A stretch of DNA of 32,847 nucleotides from a virus, in IMG/VR virus record IMGVR_UViG_3300027747_001500, positions 1-32,847 of that record; one strand, given 5' to 3'. This document shows positions 22,190-29,332 of this stretch, one piece after another. Both the position numbers and the translations under genes were made by a program. Within the stretch, counting starts at the first letter, position 1. Every line of letters starts with the position of its first letter. The notes beneath the pieces are model-generated. The model saw only the letters and a program-made list of their open reading frames with translations, was not told the DNA's origin and searched no databases.

Positions 22190-22795
22190 ATGAAACAAGA
22201 AAACGACGAGTACCTGTGCAAGGTTTACCCAAAGATGATGGTGAACCGCAACCGGGATATGAAAGAAACTTGCATGTGTTGGGGGTTTGAATGTGGTGAT
22301 GGCTGGTTCCAAATCCTAAATCAACTTATGGGTAATATTCAGCATCACATTGATTGGAAGATTAGACAGCGTGAAGTCGCTATCAAATTTAATCAGATGG
22401 CTGAACAACTCAAAGCTGGTGACTCTACACTGTTCGATGAAGATATGAAAGACATGCTAAATCGAGATTACGTAGAAAAACGCAAGCAAGAACTTATTGA
22501 AGATCCCCTGCGTGAAATTCCTGCAGAGATTCCGCAAGTAACATTGGATCAGGTTAAAGAGAAGTTTGGTACGCTACGCTTCTACTACACAGGTGGTGAT
22601 GAATATATCTCTGGGCTGGTTAGCATGGCAGAATCTATGTCAGGTGTAACATGTGAAGAGTGTGGCAAGCCTGGCACACAGACTTCAGGTGGATGGATCA
22701 AGACAGTGTGCAAAGAGCACGGTGGTGTAGATTATGACACTCCGGAAGATGAACTGACAGAAGACCAATTAATTAAACAAGGATTTGAACAATGA
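22190..22795 (+). CDS. Zinc-ribbon-containing conserved-type phage protein
   Basis: The 201-residue protein has an N-terminal ECGDGWFQIL motif (34-43) and a C-terminal CEECGKPG...WIKTVCKEHG, with Cys155, Cys158, Cys174 and His177 spaced as a zinc knuckle. Just before it, VKEKFGTLRFYY (122-133) is a strongly patterned stretch that I associate with a widespread phage protein family of unknown role. Binding of nucleic acid or a host protein is possible through the zinc site. The middle is helical and charged. AAGGA lies just before ATG 22190; the end overlaps the next gene by 4 bases. Confidence 0.7.
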   Translation: MKQENDEYLCKVYPKMMVNRNRDMKETCMCWGFECGDGWFQILNQLMGNIQHHIDWKIRQREVAIKFNQMAEQLKAGDSTLFDEDMKDMLNRDYVEKRKQELIEDPLREIPAEIPQVTLDQVKEKFGTLRFYYTGGDEYISGLVSMAESMSGVTCEECGKPGTQTSGGWIKTVCKEHGGVDYDTPEDELTEDQLIKQGFEQ

Positions 22796-23424
22796 TTACA
22801 CTTAAAGAATGGATGGAACTAGTCGACTATAAGATTACCGAAGGTAGTGATTATGGTTGGGGTTGCTATGGCCCAAACAGCTTTACACTAGATTCATGGA
22901 ATGGCGTTCATGGCAAAGGTGGATACAGTTTCAGTATTGTATTCTCAACCAAAAGCCAAAAGATTTATGAAGTCACTATGTGCGACTATACCAACGACCG
23001 TGCGTACAGAATGATCAATCCCAAGTTCCAAGAAAAACATCGCAAAGAAGCAGAGACTCGCGGTGTCAATCTGAACGAAGCATGGGATAGTGTTGACTAC
23101 GTTGATTTGGATGTGTTAGACGACTTTGTCCAAAAAGCCCTAGCCATTCGGGCAGGGGAATCTTATGATACCCGTGTGCAAGTACAGGTTGACTTTTCGG
23201 ATGAAGATCTGTTACAATATATGAAACTGGCACATGAACGTGACGTTACTTTCAATCAATTGATTGAAGAAGCACTGCGCAATGCTATTGAAGAAGTTGA
23301 GGCAGGACAGCTTACCAAAGAAGATGCCAAAAATTGGTTAGCAAGAAACGACTTGCCAAAATTTCCAACCGACTATAAAATAGTAGACTACAAGATAGTA
23401 GACGACGATTCAACAGAGGACTAA
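22792..23424 (+). CDS. Hypothetical protein with ribbon-helix-helix-like C-terminal segment
   Basis: The 210-residue protein begins with an aromatic, Gly-rich region (GSDYGWGCYGPNSF...GGYSFSIVF). Around residues 126-165 the pattern VQVDFSDEDLLQYMKLAHERDVTFNQLIEEALRNAI resembles the strand and two helices of ribbon-helix-helix regulators (MetJ/Arc type), which bind DNA as dimers. A repeat of DYKIVD appears near the end. It could be a regulator of the operon, but the N-terminal domain is unassigned. It sits directly against the metallophosphoesterase gene. Confidence 0.65.
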   Translation: MITLKEWMELVDYKITEGSDYGWGCYGPNSFTLDSWNGVHGKGGYSFSIVFSTKSQKIYEVTMCDYTNDRAYRMINPKFQEKHRKEAETRGVNLNEAWDSVDYVDLDVLDDFVQKALAIRAGESYDTRVQVQVDFSDEDLLQYMKLAHERDVTFNQLIEEALRNAIEEVEAGQLTKEDAKNWLARNDLPKFPTDYKIVDYKIVDDDSTED

Positions 23425-24285
23425 ATGAAAATTAAATTGGTGTCAGATCTCCATTTAGAGTTTGACGACATTAACATTCAAAATGATCAAGACTATGATG
23501 TGTTGATCCTAGGTGGCGATATTATGATCGCCCAGGATCTTCACGATAGACCAGAGTCAACTAATACTAGTGATCAAGCGGCAATTGCCAACGGTACTGG
23601 CTTGGGCAAGCGTCAGCAACGAGCACAGCGATTCCGTGATTTTTTCAAGCGTTGTAGTTTTCAATTTCCTCATGTGATCTACATCATGGGCAATCACGAA
23701 TTTTACAATGGCAAGTTCTACGCCAGCGTTGATCATATGCGTGAAGAATGTGCCAAGCATCCCAACGTGTATATGTTGGAACAAGATACAAAGATCATCG
23801 ATGATGTTGTGTTTGTAGGCGGAACACTTTGGACCAACATGAACCGGCGTGATCCGCTGACCATGCATGCCATTGAAGGTATGATGAACGACTTCCGTAT
23901 CATCCGCAACGACTTTAGAAGTTATGCTACTATGAGTGCGTTGGATGTGGCTATCCGCCACGACAAAACTTTGGCTTACATCAAGCACATTATCCAAGAA
24001 CACAAGGACAAGAAGTGCGTTGTGGTGGGACATCATAGTCCCAGTTTCCAAAGTGTACACCCAATGTATGCTCACGAAACTTTGATGAACGGTGGATATC
24101 ACAGCGACTTGAGTGAGTTCATTTTAGATCACCCACAGATTAAATTGTGGACACATGGTCACACGCATCATCCGTTTGATTATCAAATCGGTGAAACAAG
24201 AGTTGTATGTAACCCACGTGGTTACGAAAGTCCAGGCTACAGTGAAGACACTGGCTGGAACCCTAACATTTTATTGGAGATTTAA
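23425..24285 (+). CDS. Calcineurin-like metallophosphoesterase
   Basis: The 286-residue protein has all metallophosphoesterase blocks: SDLHLEF (Asp8, His10), GGDI (Asp32), GNHEF (Asn90, His91), VVGHHSP (202-204) and HGHTHHP (245-249). These bind two metal ions for phosphoester hydrolysis. The family includes phosphodiesterases, nucleotidases and protein phosphatases; the substrate here is not readable. The insert between blocks 2 and 3 (ATNTSDQAAIANGTGLGKRQQRAQ region) is flexible. Cytoplasmic, with no signal peptide. It follows the previous stop without a gap and is followed by a 57-residue gene. Confidence 0.85.
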   Translation: MKIKLVSDLHLEFDDINIQNDQDYDVLILGGDIMIAQDLHDRPESTNTSDQAAIANGTGLGKRQQRAQRFRDFFKRCSFQFPHVIYIMGNHEFYNGKFYASVDHMREECAKHPNVYMLEQDTKIIDDVVFVGGTLWTNMNRRDPLTMHAIEGMMNDFRIIRNDFRSYATMSALDVAIRHDKTLAYIKHIIQEHKDKKCVVVGHHSPSFQSVHPMYAHETLMNGGYHSDLSEFILDHPQIKLWTHGHTHHPFDYQIGETRVVCNPRGYESPGYSEDTGWNPNILLEI

Positions 24286-24459
24286 ATGACTGAAGAACTT
24301 AAAAACACAGTAACCGTTGCAGAAATGCTACGAACCACTGGCAAAAACACAGCCGAGTTTATGGAACAAGTGGCTTCCCATATTGAGAAATTAGAGGAAG
24401 GCATTGTACAGTTGCAGGCTCGAGTGTCTGGATTAGAGAACGCATCCAAATCAGAATGA
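24286..24459 (+). CDS. Short coiled-coil protein (57 aa)
   Basis: This short frame starts at ATG 24286, directly after the phosphoesterase stop, and ends at 24459, overlapping the next ATG as ATGA. The product starts MTEELKNTVTVAEMLRTTG and has a heptad-like second half (EQVASHIEKLEEGIVQLQ), so it is probably a small coiled coil. Tight fit between its neighbours and a clean acidic composition support a real gene, though there is no recognisable family. Confidence 0.6.
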   Translation: MTEELKNTVTVAEMLRTTGKNTAEFMEQVASHIEKLEEGIVQLQARVSGLENASKSE

Positions 24460-24866
24460 AGTTCTTTGAACCTCTTCGTGACGATCTGATGGTGCAACAA
24501 CAGATCAACAATGCCTGGGAACATATGGTGGGTGTCATCATGCTTAACCAAACTGGTCGCAAACCAGTCAAGATGACCTTACCAGAATTCCTTTATTGGT
24601 TTCCTACCCCGCAGGCCTTGCTCAACGCTGACGAGGACTTTGTCAAAACGATTTTGGCTCCTTTGGGCATGCTGAATGTGCGTTATCAAAGATTGATTGG
24701 AATGAGTCGAGATTACTTGACTTGGGACGGAGAAGATGCTACAATGTTGTATGGCATTGGCAAGTACGGCAGTGACAGTTATGAAATATTTTTTAAACGC
24801 AACTATGCGGTCGAGCCCAAAGACAAAGAGCTTGTCCGTTATCTACGGGAGGAAGTAAATGTTTGA
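24456..24866 (+). CDS. HhH-GPD DNA glycosylase-like protein (MBD4/EndoIII type)
   Basis: The 136-residue protein resembles the HhH-GPD glycosylase fold. VIMLNQTGRKPV (28-39) matches the conserved Asn-Gln-x-x entry, FPTPQALLNADEDFVKTILAPLG the second helical block, and LYGIGKYGSDSYEIF (98-112) is the helix-hairpin-helix with the catalytic-type Asp107, strikingly like vertebrate MBD4, which removes T or U from G mispairs. There is no iron-sulfur Cys cluster, also as in MBD4. At 136 residues it lacks extra domains. Base excision of deaminated or modified bases in phage or host DNA is likely; the exact base is unknown. Confidence 0.8.
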   Translation: MKFFEPLRDDLMVQQQINNAWEHMVGVIMLNQTGRKPVKMTLPEFLYWFPTPQALLNADEDFVKTILAPLGMLNVRYQRLIGMSRDYLTWDGEDATMLYGIGKYGSDSYEIFFKRNYAVEPKDKELVRYLREEVNV

Positions 24867-25260
24867 CTGTTTAATTGTAGGAGATAGTATTGGAGTTGGC
24901 GTTGCCAACATTCGCAAAGAATGTGTAGCCTATGTTAAAGGTGGAATCAATTCTAAGCAGTGGTTGGATAAGAATATCCAAAATACTCCGCTGATTGCTA
25001 GCCATGTGATCATATCGCTTGGCTCAAATGATCATCAGTATATTAAAACTGAACAAGAGTTACGCACTATTAGACAGCTGACCAAAGCTGATCGAGTTTA
25101 CTGGGTTATGCCCAGTAACAAGTTTCCAGTACAGCGTGATGCTATTTGGCGAATCGCAAATGAATATCACGATACCGTACTTAAAACTGAACGTATGCAA
25201 GCAGACAACGTTCATCCAAGTTGGGCAGGTTATAAAGAAATTGCAGAGGCATCAAAATGA
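24859..25260 (+). CDS. SGNH hydrolase
   Basis: The 133-residue protein is a compact SGNH hydrolase: LIVGDSIGVGVA (Gly8-Asp9-Ser10, nucleophile Ser10), a Gly at YVKGGINS, VIISLGSNDH (block III with the Asn), and ADNVHPSWAGYKEIAEA (block V with the catalytic Asp and His). All four blocks are present, unlike the two larger SGNH-like proteins at 2868 and 5924. The short length suggests an esterase domain alone, acting on acetylated or acylated substrates, perhaps peptidoglycan or polysaccharide. It overlaps its neighbours by 8 and 4 bases in the operon. Confidence 0.8.
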   Translation: MFDCLIVGDSIGVGVANIRKECVAYVKGGINSKQWLDKNIQNTPLIASHVIISLGSNDHQYIKTEQELRTIRQLTKADRVYWVMPSNKFPVQRDAIWRIANEYHDTVLKTERMQADNVHPSWAGYKEIAEASK

Positions 25261-25697
25261 AAATCGGACTAAGTTATAGTCGTTGTGTTCGAGATATTGT
25301 AGACGGCAAGGTAGACATCGACGATGTGCTAGTCTTAATTACTCGTACGGATTTTGATCCGCACGATGACGAACAATGGTCGGGCATTTGGATTGGATAC
25401 GGTGGCGGTACTGACAATGCTTACAGTAGCGGCTTCTTTAGCCAATCCAATCCAGAATGGGCAGGTTACCACGACGAGGATCAATTCCGTAGTGTCAGCA
25501 TTGAACTTTGGGAGTCTGGCAAGATGCATCAGCCCCGTAAGTTTGGCGCACACCCAAAACGCCGTCCAGAAATTTGGCTAGAAGCTGTGTTGCCCAGCAG
25601 TGAATTGGCAAACAATCCTGCCGCAAAGACCGCTTGGGATAAATTCCAAACAGTGGCAGGCCTCACTAATGTAGAACTTAATGACAAATACCAATGA
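25257..25697 (+). CDS. Conserved-type phage hypothetical protein
   Basis: The 146-residue protein has no recognised domain. Notable are an N-terminal KIGLSYSRCVRDIVDGKVDIDDVLVLITRTDFD, a Gly/Trp-rich centre (WIGYGGGTDNAYSSGFF) and PKRRPEIWLEAVLPSSEL. It has no signal peptide. The style resembles short conserved genes that T4-like phages carry near their nucleotide and DNA enzymes. It overlaps the SGNH gene and the lipoprotein gene by 4 bases each. Confidence 0.65.
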   Translation: MKIGLSYSRCVRDIVDGKVDIDDVLVLITRTDFDPHDDEQWSGIWIGYGGGTDNAYSSGFFSQSNPEWAGYHDEDQFRSVSIELWESGKMHQPRKFGAHPKRRPEIWLEAVLPSSELANNPAAKTAWDKFQTVAGLTNVELNDKYQ

Positions 25698-26098
25698 AAC
25701 TTTTACCTGCACTTTTGGTTATCTTGCTGGCGGGTTGCAATAACTCGCCCATTCCTGTGGCTACAGCAGAGCCCATTCAAGAAGCACGGGTAGACAAGCC
25801 GCAAGGTTGCGTTATAGATACCAGCACTCGTTTGGTTACTCAACACCGAGTTGGCAACATCACAAACTTAACCAAAGAAGAAGTAGCCAACGGTTGGGAA
25901 AACTCATGCACTGTGCATTTTGATATAGAAGTCAATGGTGTTGTGCATCATTTGGACGAAACCGAAAAGGGACTTGAACAAATGGCCAGTATCTGCTACT
26001 ATGCCAAACAAAAGGCAAGAGAGAATCTATTGCTGGGATTGGGTGGTGAATTCAAGAGTGAAGCCAAAATCGATTGTGTTATTAAAGATCGAGGTTGA
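25694..26098 (+). CDS. Lipoprotein, unknown function
   Basis: The 134-residue protein begins MKLLPALLVILLAGC, a lipoprotein signal peptide with lipobox L-A-G-Cys15, so it should be lipidated and anchored in the host envelope. Asn16-Asn17 at +2/+3 does not give the Asp that would keep it in the inner membrane. The mature part contains NSCTVHFDIEVNGVVHHLDETE and several Cys. It is the first of three lipoproteins (with 26287 and 26433). The stop codon lies inside the -35 box of the next promoter. Confidence 0.78.
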   Translation: MKLLPALLVILLAGCNNSPIPVATAEPIQEARVDKPQGCVIDTSTRLVTQHRVGNITNLTKEEVANGWENSCTVHFDIEVNGVVHHLDETEKGLEQMASICYYAKQKARENLLLGLGGEFKSEAKIDCVIKDRG

Positions 26099-26123
26099 CA
26101 TTCCAGTCTAACTGCTGTATAAT
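26095..26123 (+). promoter_or_regulatory. Consensus sigma70-type promoter for the membrane/lipoprotein block
   Basis: TTGACA at 26095-26100 and TATAAT at 26118-26123 with a 17-base spacer form a perfect promoter. The spacer holds the small inverted repeat CAGT-CTA-ACTG (26105-26115), which might be an operator. The bases around the -10 box, GCTGTATAATA, are identical to those of the promoter at 30697. A leader of about 30 bases carries AGAAAGG before ATG 26162. Unit driven: 26162 onward, through the membrane and lipoprotein genes. Confidence 0.8.
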
Positions 26124-26161
26124 AGTAACATGTTCAACAAACACACACAGAAAGGTTTAAT

Positions 26162-26290
26162 ATGTTGAAGTACATTGTGGTTTTTATCGCAGGCGGTATT
26201 TTCTTTACAGTTGGGTTTGGCGGTGTTGCTCGCATGCTGGACAAAGGCGTAGACACAGTTAAAACACAATCAGTGGAGTTGGCAAAATGA
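26162..26290 (+). CDS. Small single-pass membrane protein (42 aa)
   Basis: This short gene lies between the promoter at 26095 and the entericidin-like gene. The 42-residue product MLKYIVVFIAGGIFFTVGFG has one membrane segment (residues 4-22) followed by a charged helix (MLDKGVDTVKTQSVELAK). AGAAAGG before ATG 26162 and the ATGA overlap with the next gene support translation. Function unknown; small phage membrane proteins can act in lysis timing or superinfection exclusion, but nothing here shows which. Confidence 0.65.
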   Translation: MLKYIVVFIAGGIFFTVGFGGVARMLDKGVDTVKTQSVELAK

Positions 26291-26436
26291 ACCAATACAG
26301 AATCAAAAATATCATGTGGACAGTTATCATTATGACATTCTTGATGCTGTTCCTACTCAGTGGTTGTAGCACAGTTTCAGGTATTGGCAAAGACATTTCG
26401 TCAACTGCCGAATGGACTAAGGAAAAAATGAAATGA
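26287..26436 (+). CDS. Entericidin-like small lipoprotein (49 aa)
   Basis: The 49-residue product has a signal segment ending in lipobox L-S-G-Cys27, then STVSGIGKDISSTAEWTKEKMK. This pattern, Cys followed by T-V/x-x-G-x-G-K-D-I and a short amphipathic helix, is that of entericidin A/B, the small envelope lipoproteins of proteobacteria linked to programmed cell lysis. The match is short, so it is probable rather than certain. It overlaps both neighbours by 4 bases, so it is co-translated with the membrane protein and the larger lipoprotein. Confidence 0.7.
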   Translation: MNQYRIKNIMWTVIIMTFLMLFLLSGCSTVSGIGKDISSTAEWTKEKMK

Positions 26437-26984
26437 AAAAGACTCTATTACTATTACCCATTGTTGCTGTCTTAGCCGCTTGTGGTACAACTGATGTGTA
26501 TCAAAAACGTGCTGATCAAGAACGTGAACGCCAAGAACGATATGTTGAACGTGCTATCGACAAGGCTCCGGATTGGATGACCAAAGTTCCATTGAGTAAC
26601 AGTGCAGTGTTTGAAGCTGGCTCTGCGGTAAGTGGAGACTTTAGCATGGCAGACATCAAAGCCAAAGCAGATGCCTATGGCAAGATCTGTATGCTGGCAG
26701 GTGGTACTGCAACGCAACAAACCAAGATCTATCGTACAGACTCGGCCGTTGCCAGCACTGAAATGAGCGAAATGGCTCTGCGTACAAACTGCAAGGAAGT
26801 TGACCTTACTGGTGTAGAAGTACGTGACATCAAGCGCATCGCAGAAGGTGGACGCTTTCGTGTGTTCGTTCTAGTTGCTTTGCCCACAGGTGATGCCAAT
26901 CTTTTGAAGAAGGCCAAACTGGCACAGGCTCAACAAGATTTTGCTACTAAACGTGCTCCGGAAGCATTTAAAGAACTTAACTAA
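26433..26984 (+). CDS. Lipoprotein, LPP20-like
   Basis: The 183-residue protein starts MKKTLLLLPIVAVLAAC, with lipobox Cys17. After a charged, helical spacer (KRADQERERQERYVERAI) the segment PDWMTKVPLSNSAVFEAGSAVSGDFSMADIKAKADAYGKIC and the later GGRFRVFVLVALP resemble the LPP20 lipoprotein domain, known from outer-membrane lipoproteins of several Gram-negative bacteria. The role in a phage is unknown; it may alter the host envelope. It is the third lipoprotein of the block and is followed after 11 bases by the Bax-inhibitor-1 gene. Confidence 0.75.
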   Translation: MKKTLLLLPIVAVLAACGTTDVYQKRADQERERQERYVERAIDKAPDWMTKVPLSNSAVFEAGSAVSGDFSMADIKAKADAYGKICMLAGGTATQQTKIYRTDSAVASTEMSEMALRTNCKEVDLTGVEVRDIKRIAEGGRFRVFVLVALPTGDANLLKKAKLAQAQQDFATKRAPEAFKELN

Positions 26985-26995
26985 AAGGAAAAAAT

Positions 26996-27694
26996 ATGTT
27001 TGGAACAAATTATTCAGCTGACGGAATCGTTAGTTATCGTTCGGCAGGCGAAGTCAATCAAGCTATGGGCCGTGTGTACGGTTACATGGGGCTTGCCACA
27101 CTGGTAAGTATGCTGGTCAGTTTCTTCGTAGGAACTGATCCAGAACTTGTGAAGTTTTTCTTTACAGGTGCAATGCATTGGGTAGTAATTTTTGCCCCAC
27201 TAGTTGCTGTATTTGGAATTAGCATTGCACTCAACGCTAATCCTCCAAAAGAAACTGCTGTACTATTGTTGGCAGGCTTTGCGGCCATTATGGGATTGAG
27301 CTTTGCTGTAATCTTTGCTGTCTATACTATGGCTAGTATCTTTAGTGCGTTCATGGGTGCCAGTGTGTTGTTTGGAACTATGAGCTTCTATGGATACTTT
27401 ACCAAGAAAGATTTGGACAGTCTAGGTAAGTTTATGTTTGTGGGATTGATTGCTATTATCATTGCCAGCATTATCAATATCTTTATCGGTAGCTCAGTAA
27501 TGCAGATGGTTATCTCAGCCCTGGCTATCGTAATCTTCATGGGTCTAACTGCTTACGACACACAGCAGATTCGTGAAATGGTCAGTACCGATTCTAGCCC
27601 TGCCGCAGAAGTGATAGGTGCGTTAACTCTGTACTTGGATTTTATCAATATCTTCCTCAGTTTGCTACAGTTGTTCGGAGACAAGAAAGACTAA
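26996..27694 (+). CDS. Bax inhibitor-1 (YccA/YbhL) family membrane protein
   Basis: The 232-residue protein has about seven hydrophobic helices (residues 28-46, 58-78, 87-106, 108-130, 147-167, 168-185, 207-226). It carries the family marks AYDTQQI (186-192) and LYLDFINIFLSLLQLFG near the end, with Asp188 and Asp215 at positions of the pH-sensing pair in bacterial homologues. Host YccA is a substrate and modulator of the FtsH protease, and BI-1 proteins can conduct calcium. A phage copy may occupy FtsH or stabilise the membrane; this is inference. It lies downstream of three lipoproteins and directly before another membrane protein gene. Confidence 0.9.
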   Translation: MFGTNYSADGIVSYRSAGEVNQAMGRVYGYMGLATLVSMLVSFFVGTDPELVKFFFTGAMHWVVIFAPLVAVFGISIALNANPPKETAVLLLAGFAAIMGLSFAVIFAVYTMASIFSAFMGASVLFGTMSFYGYFTKKDLDSLGKFMFVGLIAIIIASIINIFIGSSVMQMVISALAIVIFMGLTAYDTQQIREMVSTDSSPAAEVIGALTLYLDFINIFLSLLQLFGDKKD

Positions 27695-27695
27695 T

Positions 27696-28148
27696 ATGAA
27701 GTTGTTTGAACGCTCAGGCGGGTATTGGTTGTTTTGGTGGAGTGCTGTTTACTTCATCATTGGCATGCTAGATCTCTTTGTGCTCAAAACAGATTTGTTT
27801 CCATTGACACAGTTAGCATGGTTATGTATAATTGCATTACCGTTGGTTTGTAATCCGCTGGCTCGCTGGCTCAATATGAAAGAAAATACCATGTTTGATT
27901 TGTTTAAGAAAAATAAAATGCCAAAAAATGTAGTACCGTTTCCTGCTCCTCGAGCCGTAGCACCAGTTGAACCGCCTGCTCCTAAAGAAAAGGATCCAAC
28001 TACATACTACGAAATTGGGCATACCTCTGACAACCGTGTATCTCTAAAAATGGGTTATACCACACTTACTATGAACTATCAAGGTGTTCAAAATCTTATA
28101 GATCAGCTGGAGTTATATCAAAGCCAATTACACCAGGAAACAGAATGA
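27696..28148 (+). CDS. Membrane protein, possible fusion of two small phage proteins
   Basis: The 150-residue protein has two membrane helices at the N-terminus (about 8-27 and 35-55), then a cytoplasmic part from about residue 65. That part begins with MFDLFKKNKMPKNVVPFPAP, a Pro-rich linker, and ends in YYEIGHTSDNRVSLKMGYTTLTM...IDQLELYQSQL. The second part looks complete by itself and starts with Met, so the gene may be a fusion, or an internal start (27891) may make a second product. Function unknown. It starts one base after the Bax-inhibitor stop and overlaps the next gene by 4 bases. Confidence 0.65.
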   Translation: MKLFERSGGYWLFWWSAVYFIIGMLDLFVLKTDLFPLTQLAWLCIIALPLVCNPLARWLNMKENTMFDLFKKNKMPKNVVPFPAPRAVAPVEPPAPKEKDPTTYYEIGHTSDNRVSLKMGYTTLTMNYQGVQNLIDQLELYQSQLHQETE

Positions 28149-28432
28149 AATTTAGAAAAAAACCCGTAGTGATCGAAGCAGTTCGATTTATCTATGATGA
28201 ACAGGGAATGATTGCTGTCAAATCTTTTTGTGGCACAGCATTGGGTAATGTGAGCAAGGATCGTCATCCTAGCGCACTAGCAGAAGCAGAAATTGGAACA
28301 TTGGAAGATGGTGTTCATTTGACTGTGAAACACATTGCCACAGAAGGGGATTGGATTATCAAAGGTGTGCAGGGCGAGTTCTATGCTTGCAAGCCAGACA
28401 TCTTTGAACAAACATACGAGCCAGCAGAATGA
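28145..28432 (+). CDS. Conserved phage protein (KKPVVIEA...GDWIIKG type)
   Basis: The 95-residue protein MKFRKKPVVIEAVRF ... TEGDWIIKGVQGEFYACKPDIFEQTYEP belongs to a very common small phage and prophage family recognised by its KKPVVIEA start and GDWIIKG-x-x-GEFY-x-CKPDIF-x-x-TYE ending. The function is not established. It is expected to be cytoplasmic and soluble. It overlaps its neighbours by 4 bases on each side. Confidence 0.8.
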   Translation: MKFRKKPVVIEAVRFIYDEQGMIAVKSFCGTALGNVSKDRHPSALAEAEIGTLEDGVHLTVKHIATEGDWIIKGVQGEFYACKPDIFEQTYEPAE

Positions 28433-28806
28433 CCAATCCATTTAGAGATCAAGAAAAGTTTATGAAAGCCTGTGATCAAGTCGCAGGTGGTGAGTTTAAT
28501 CGAGATCAGTTTGCAATGTATCTCAGACTCATTGAAGAAGAATACAAAGAGCTTTGGGAAGCTGTCAACAACAATAATCAGTTAGAAACGTTAGATGCAC
28601 TTATAGATATTCTAGTAGTCACTATCGGTGCCATTCATAGTACAGGTAGCGATGCCGAGGGTGCATGGAAAGAAGTTATGCGCACTAACTTTGCCAAGAT
28701 CGATCACGAAACAGGCAAGGTGCGCAAGCGTGAAGACGGCAAGGTTCTAAAGCCAATTGGCTGGACTCCGCCAGAATTAAAACAATTTATTAAGGAACAA
28801 TTATGA
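28429..28806 (+). CDS. MazG-like nucleotide pyrophosphohydrolase
   Basis: The 125-residue protein fits the all-alpha NTP pyrophosphatase superfamily (MazG/PRA-PH-like). LIEEEYKELWEAV (34-46) supplies the Glu metal ligands (E-E-x-x-E) and LDALIDILVVTIGAI (55-69) the D-x-x-x-D partner, followed by the characteristic KVRKREDGKVLKPIGWTPPEL ending. Such enzymes hydrolyse dNTPs or related nucleotides. In phages, MazG homologues are often proposed to alter nucleotide pools or alarmone levels, which is not proven here. It overlaps both neighbours by 4 bases. Confidence 0.8.
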   Translation: MTNPFRDQEKFMKACDQVAGGEFNRDQFAMYLRLIEEEYKELWEAVNNNNQLETLDALIDILVVTIGAIHSTGSDAEGAWKEVMRTNFAKIDHETGKVRKREDGKVLKPIGWTPPELKQFIKEQL

Positions 28807-29330
28807 CACAACTAGTACCAAATGTAACATTTGCATTTCGCCAAGGCGATCTAGCACCCGAGGGCGGTGGTTGCCCAATCGGTGGAGAATTTGTATTCAA
28901 GACTACAGCAGAGCTGTTTGACAACAAGCGAGTAGTGGTATTCAGCTTGCCGGGAGCATTTACCCCAACTTGTTCAACATACCAACTACCCGGCTTTGAA
29001 GAGCAGTATGAAGACTTTAGAGCACAAGGTATTGATGATATCTATTGTGTCAGTGTTAATGATGCGTTCGTTATGAACGAGTGGGCTCGTAGTTTGAACA
29101 TTCAAAATGTACATCCTATTCCAGACGGAGCAGGAGTGTTTACAGAAGGTATGGGCATGTTGATAGATATGAGTGCAATTGGTTTTGGAAAACGCAGTCG
29201 CCGTTATGCGGCCATCATCGATAATGGGCAAGTACAGCACATGTTCATCGAACCCGAAGCTAGCGACACTGATCCAGATCCCTACGGCGTATCAAGCCCA
29301 GAAAACGTAATGAAGCATCTTAAAGGATAA
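28803..29330 (+). CDS. Peroxiredoxin (PrxV/AhpC-TSA-like)
   Basis: The 175-residue protein is a Prx5-type peroxiredoxin. [19 protein letters not shown] (48-66) has the T-P-T-Cys active site (peroxidatic Cys57), followed by [17 protein letters not shown] and the C-terminal [16 protein letters not shown]. It reduces peroxides at the expense of thiols. Other Cys (24 and about 87) leave open a 1-Cys or atypical 2-Cys mechanism. A phage copy could protect the infected cell from oxidative damage. It lies immediately before clpP with a two-base gap. Confidence 0.92.
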   Translation: MTQLVPNVTFAFRQGDLAPEGGGCPIGGEFVFKTTAELFDNKRVVVFSLPGAFTPTCSTYQLPGFEEQYEDFRAQGIDDIYCVSVNDAFVMNEWARSLNIQNVHPIPDGAGVFTEGMGMLIDMSAIGFGKRSRRYAAIIDNGQVQHMFIEPEASDTDPDPYGVSSPENVMKHLKG

Positions 29331-29332
29331 AA

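Noticed and set aside
23557-24102. Minus-strand open frame of 181 codons
   Set aside because: Antisense to the metallophosphoesterase gene, which has all catalytic blocks.
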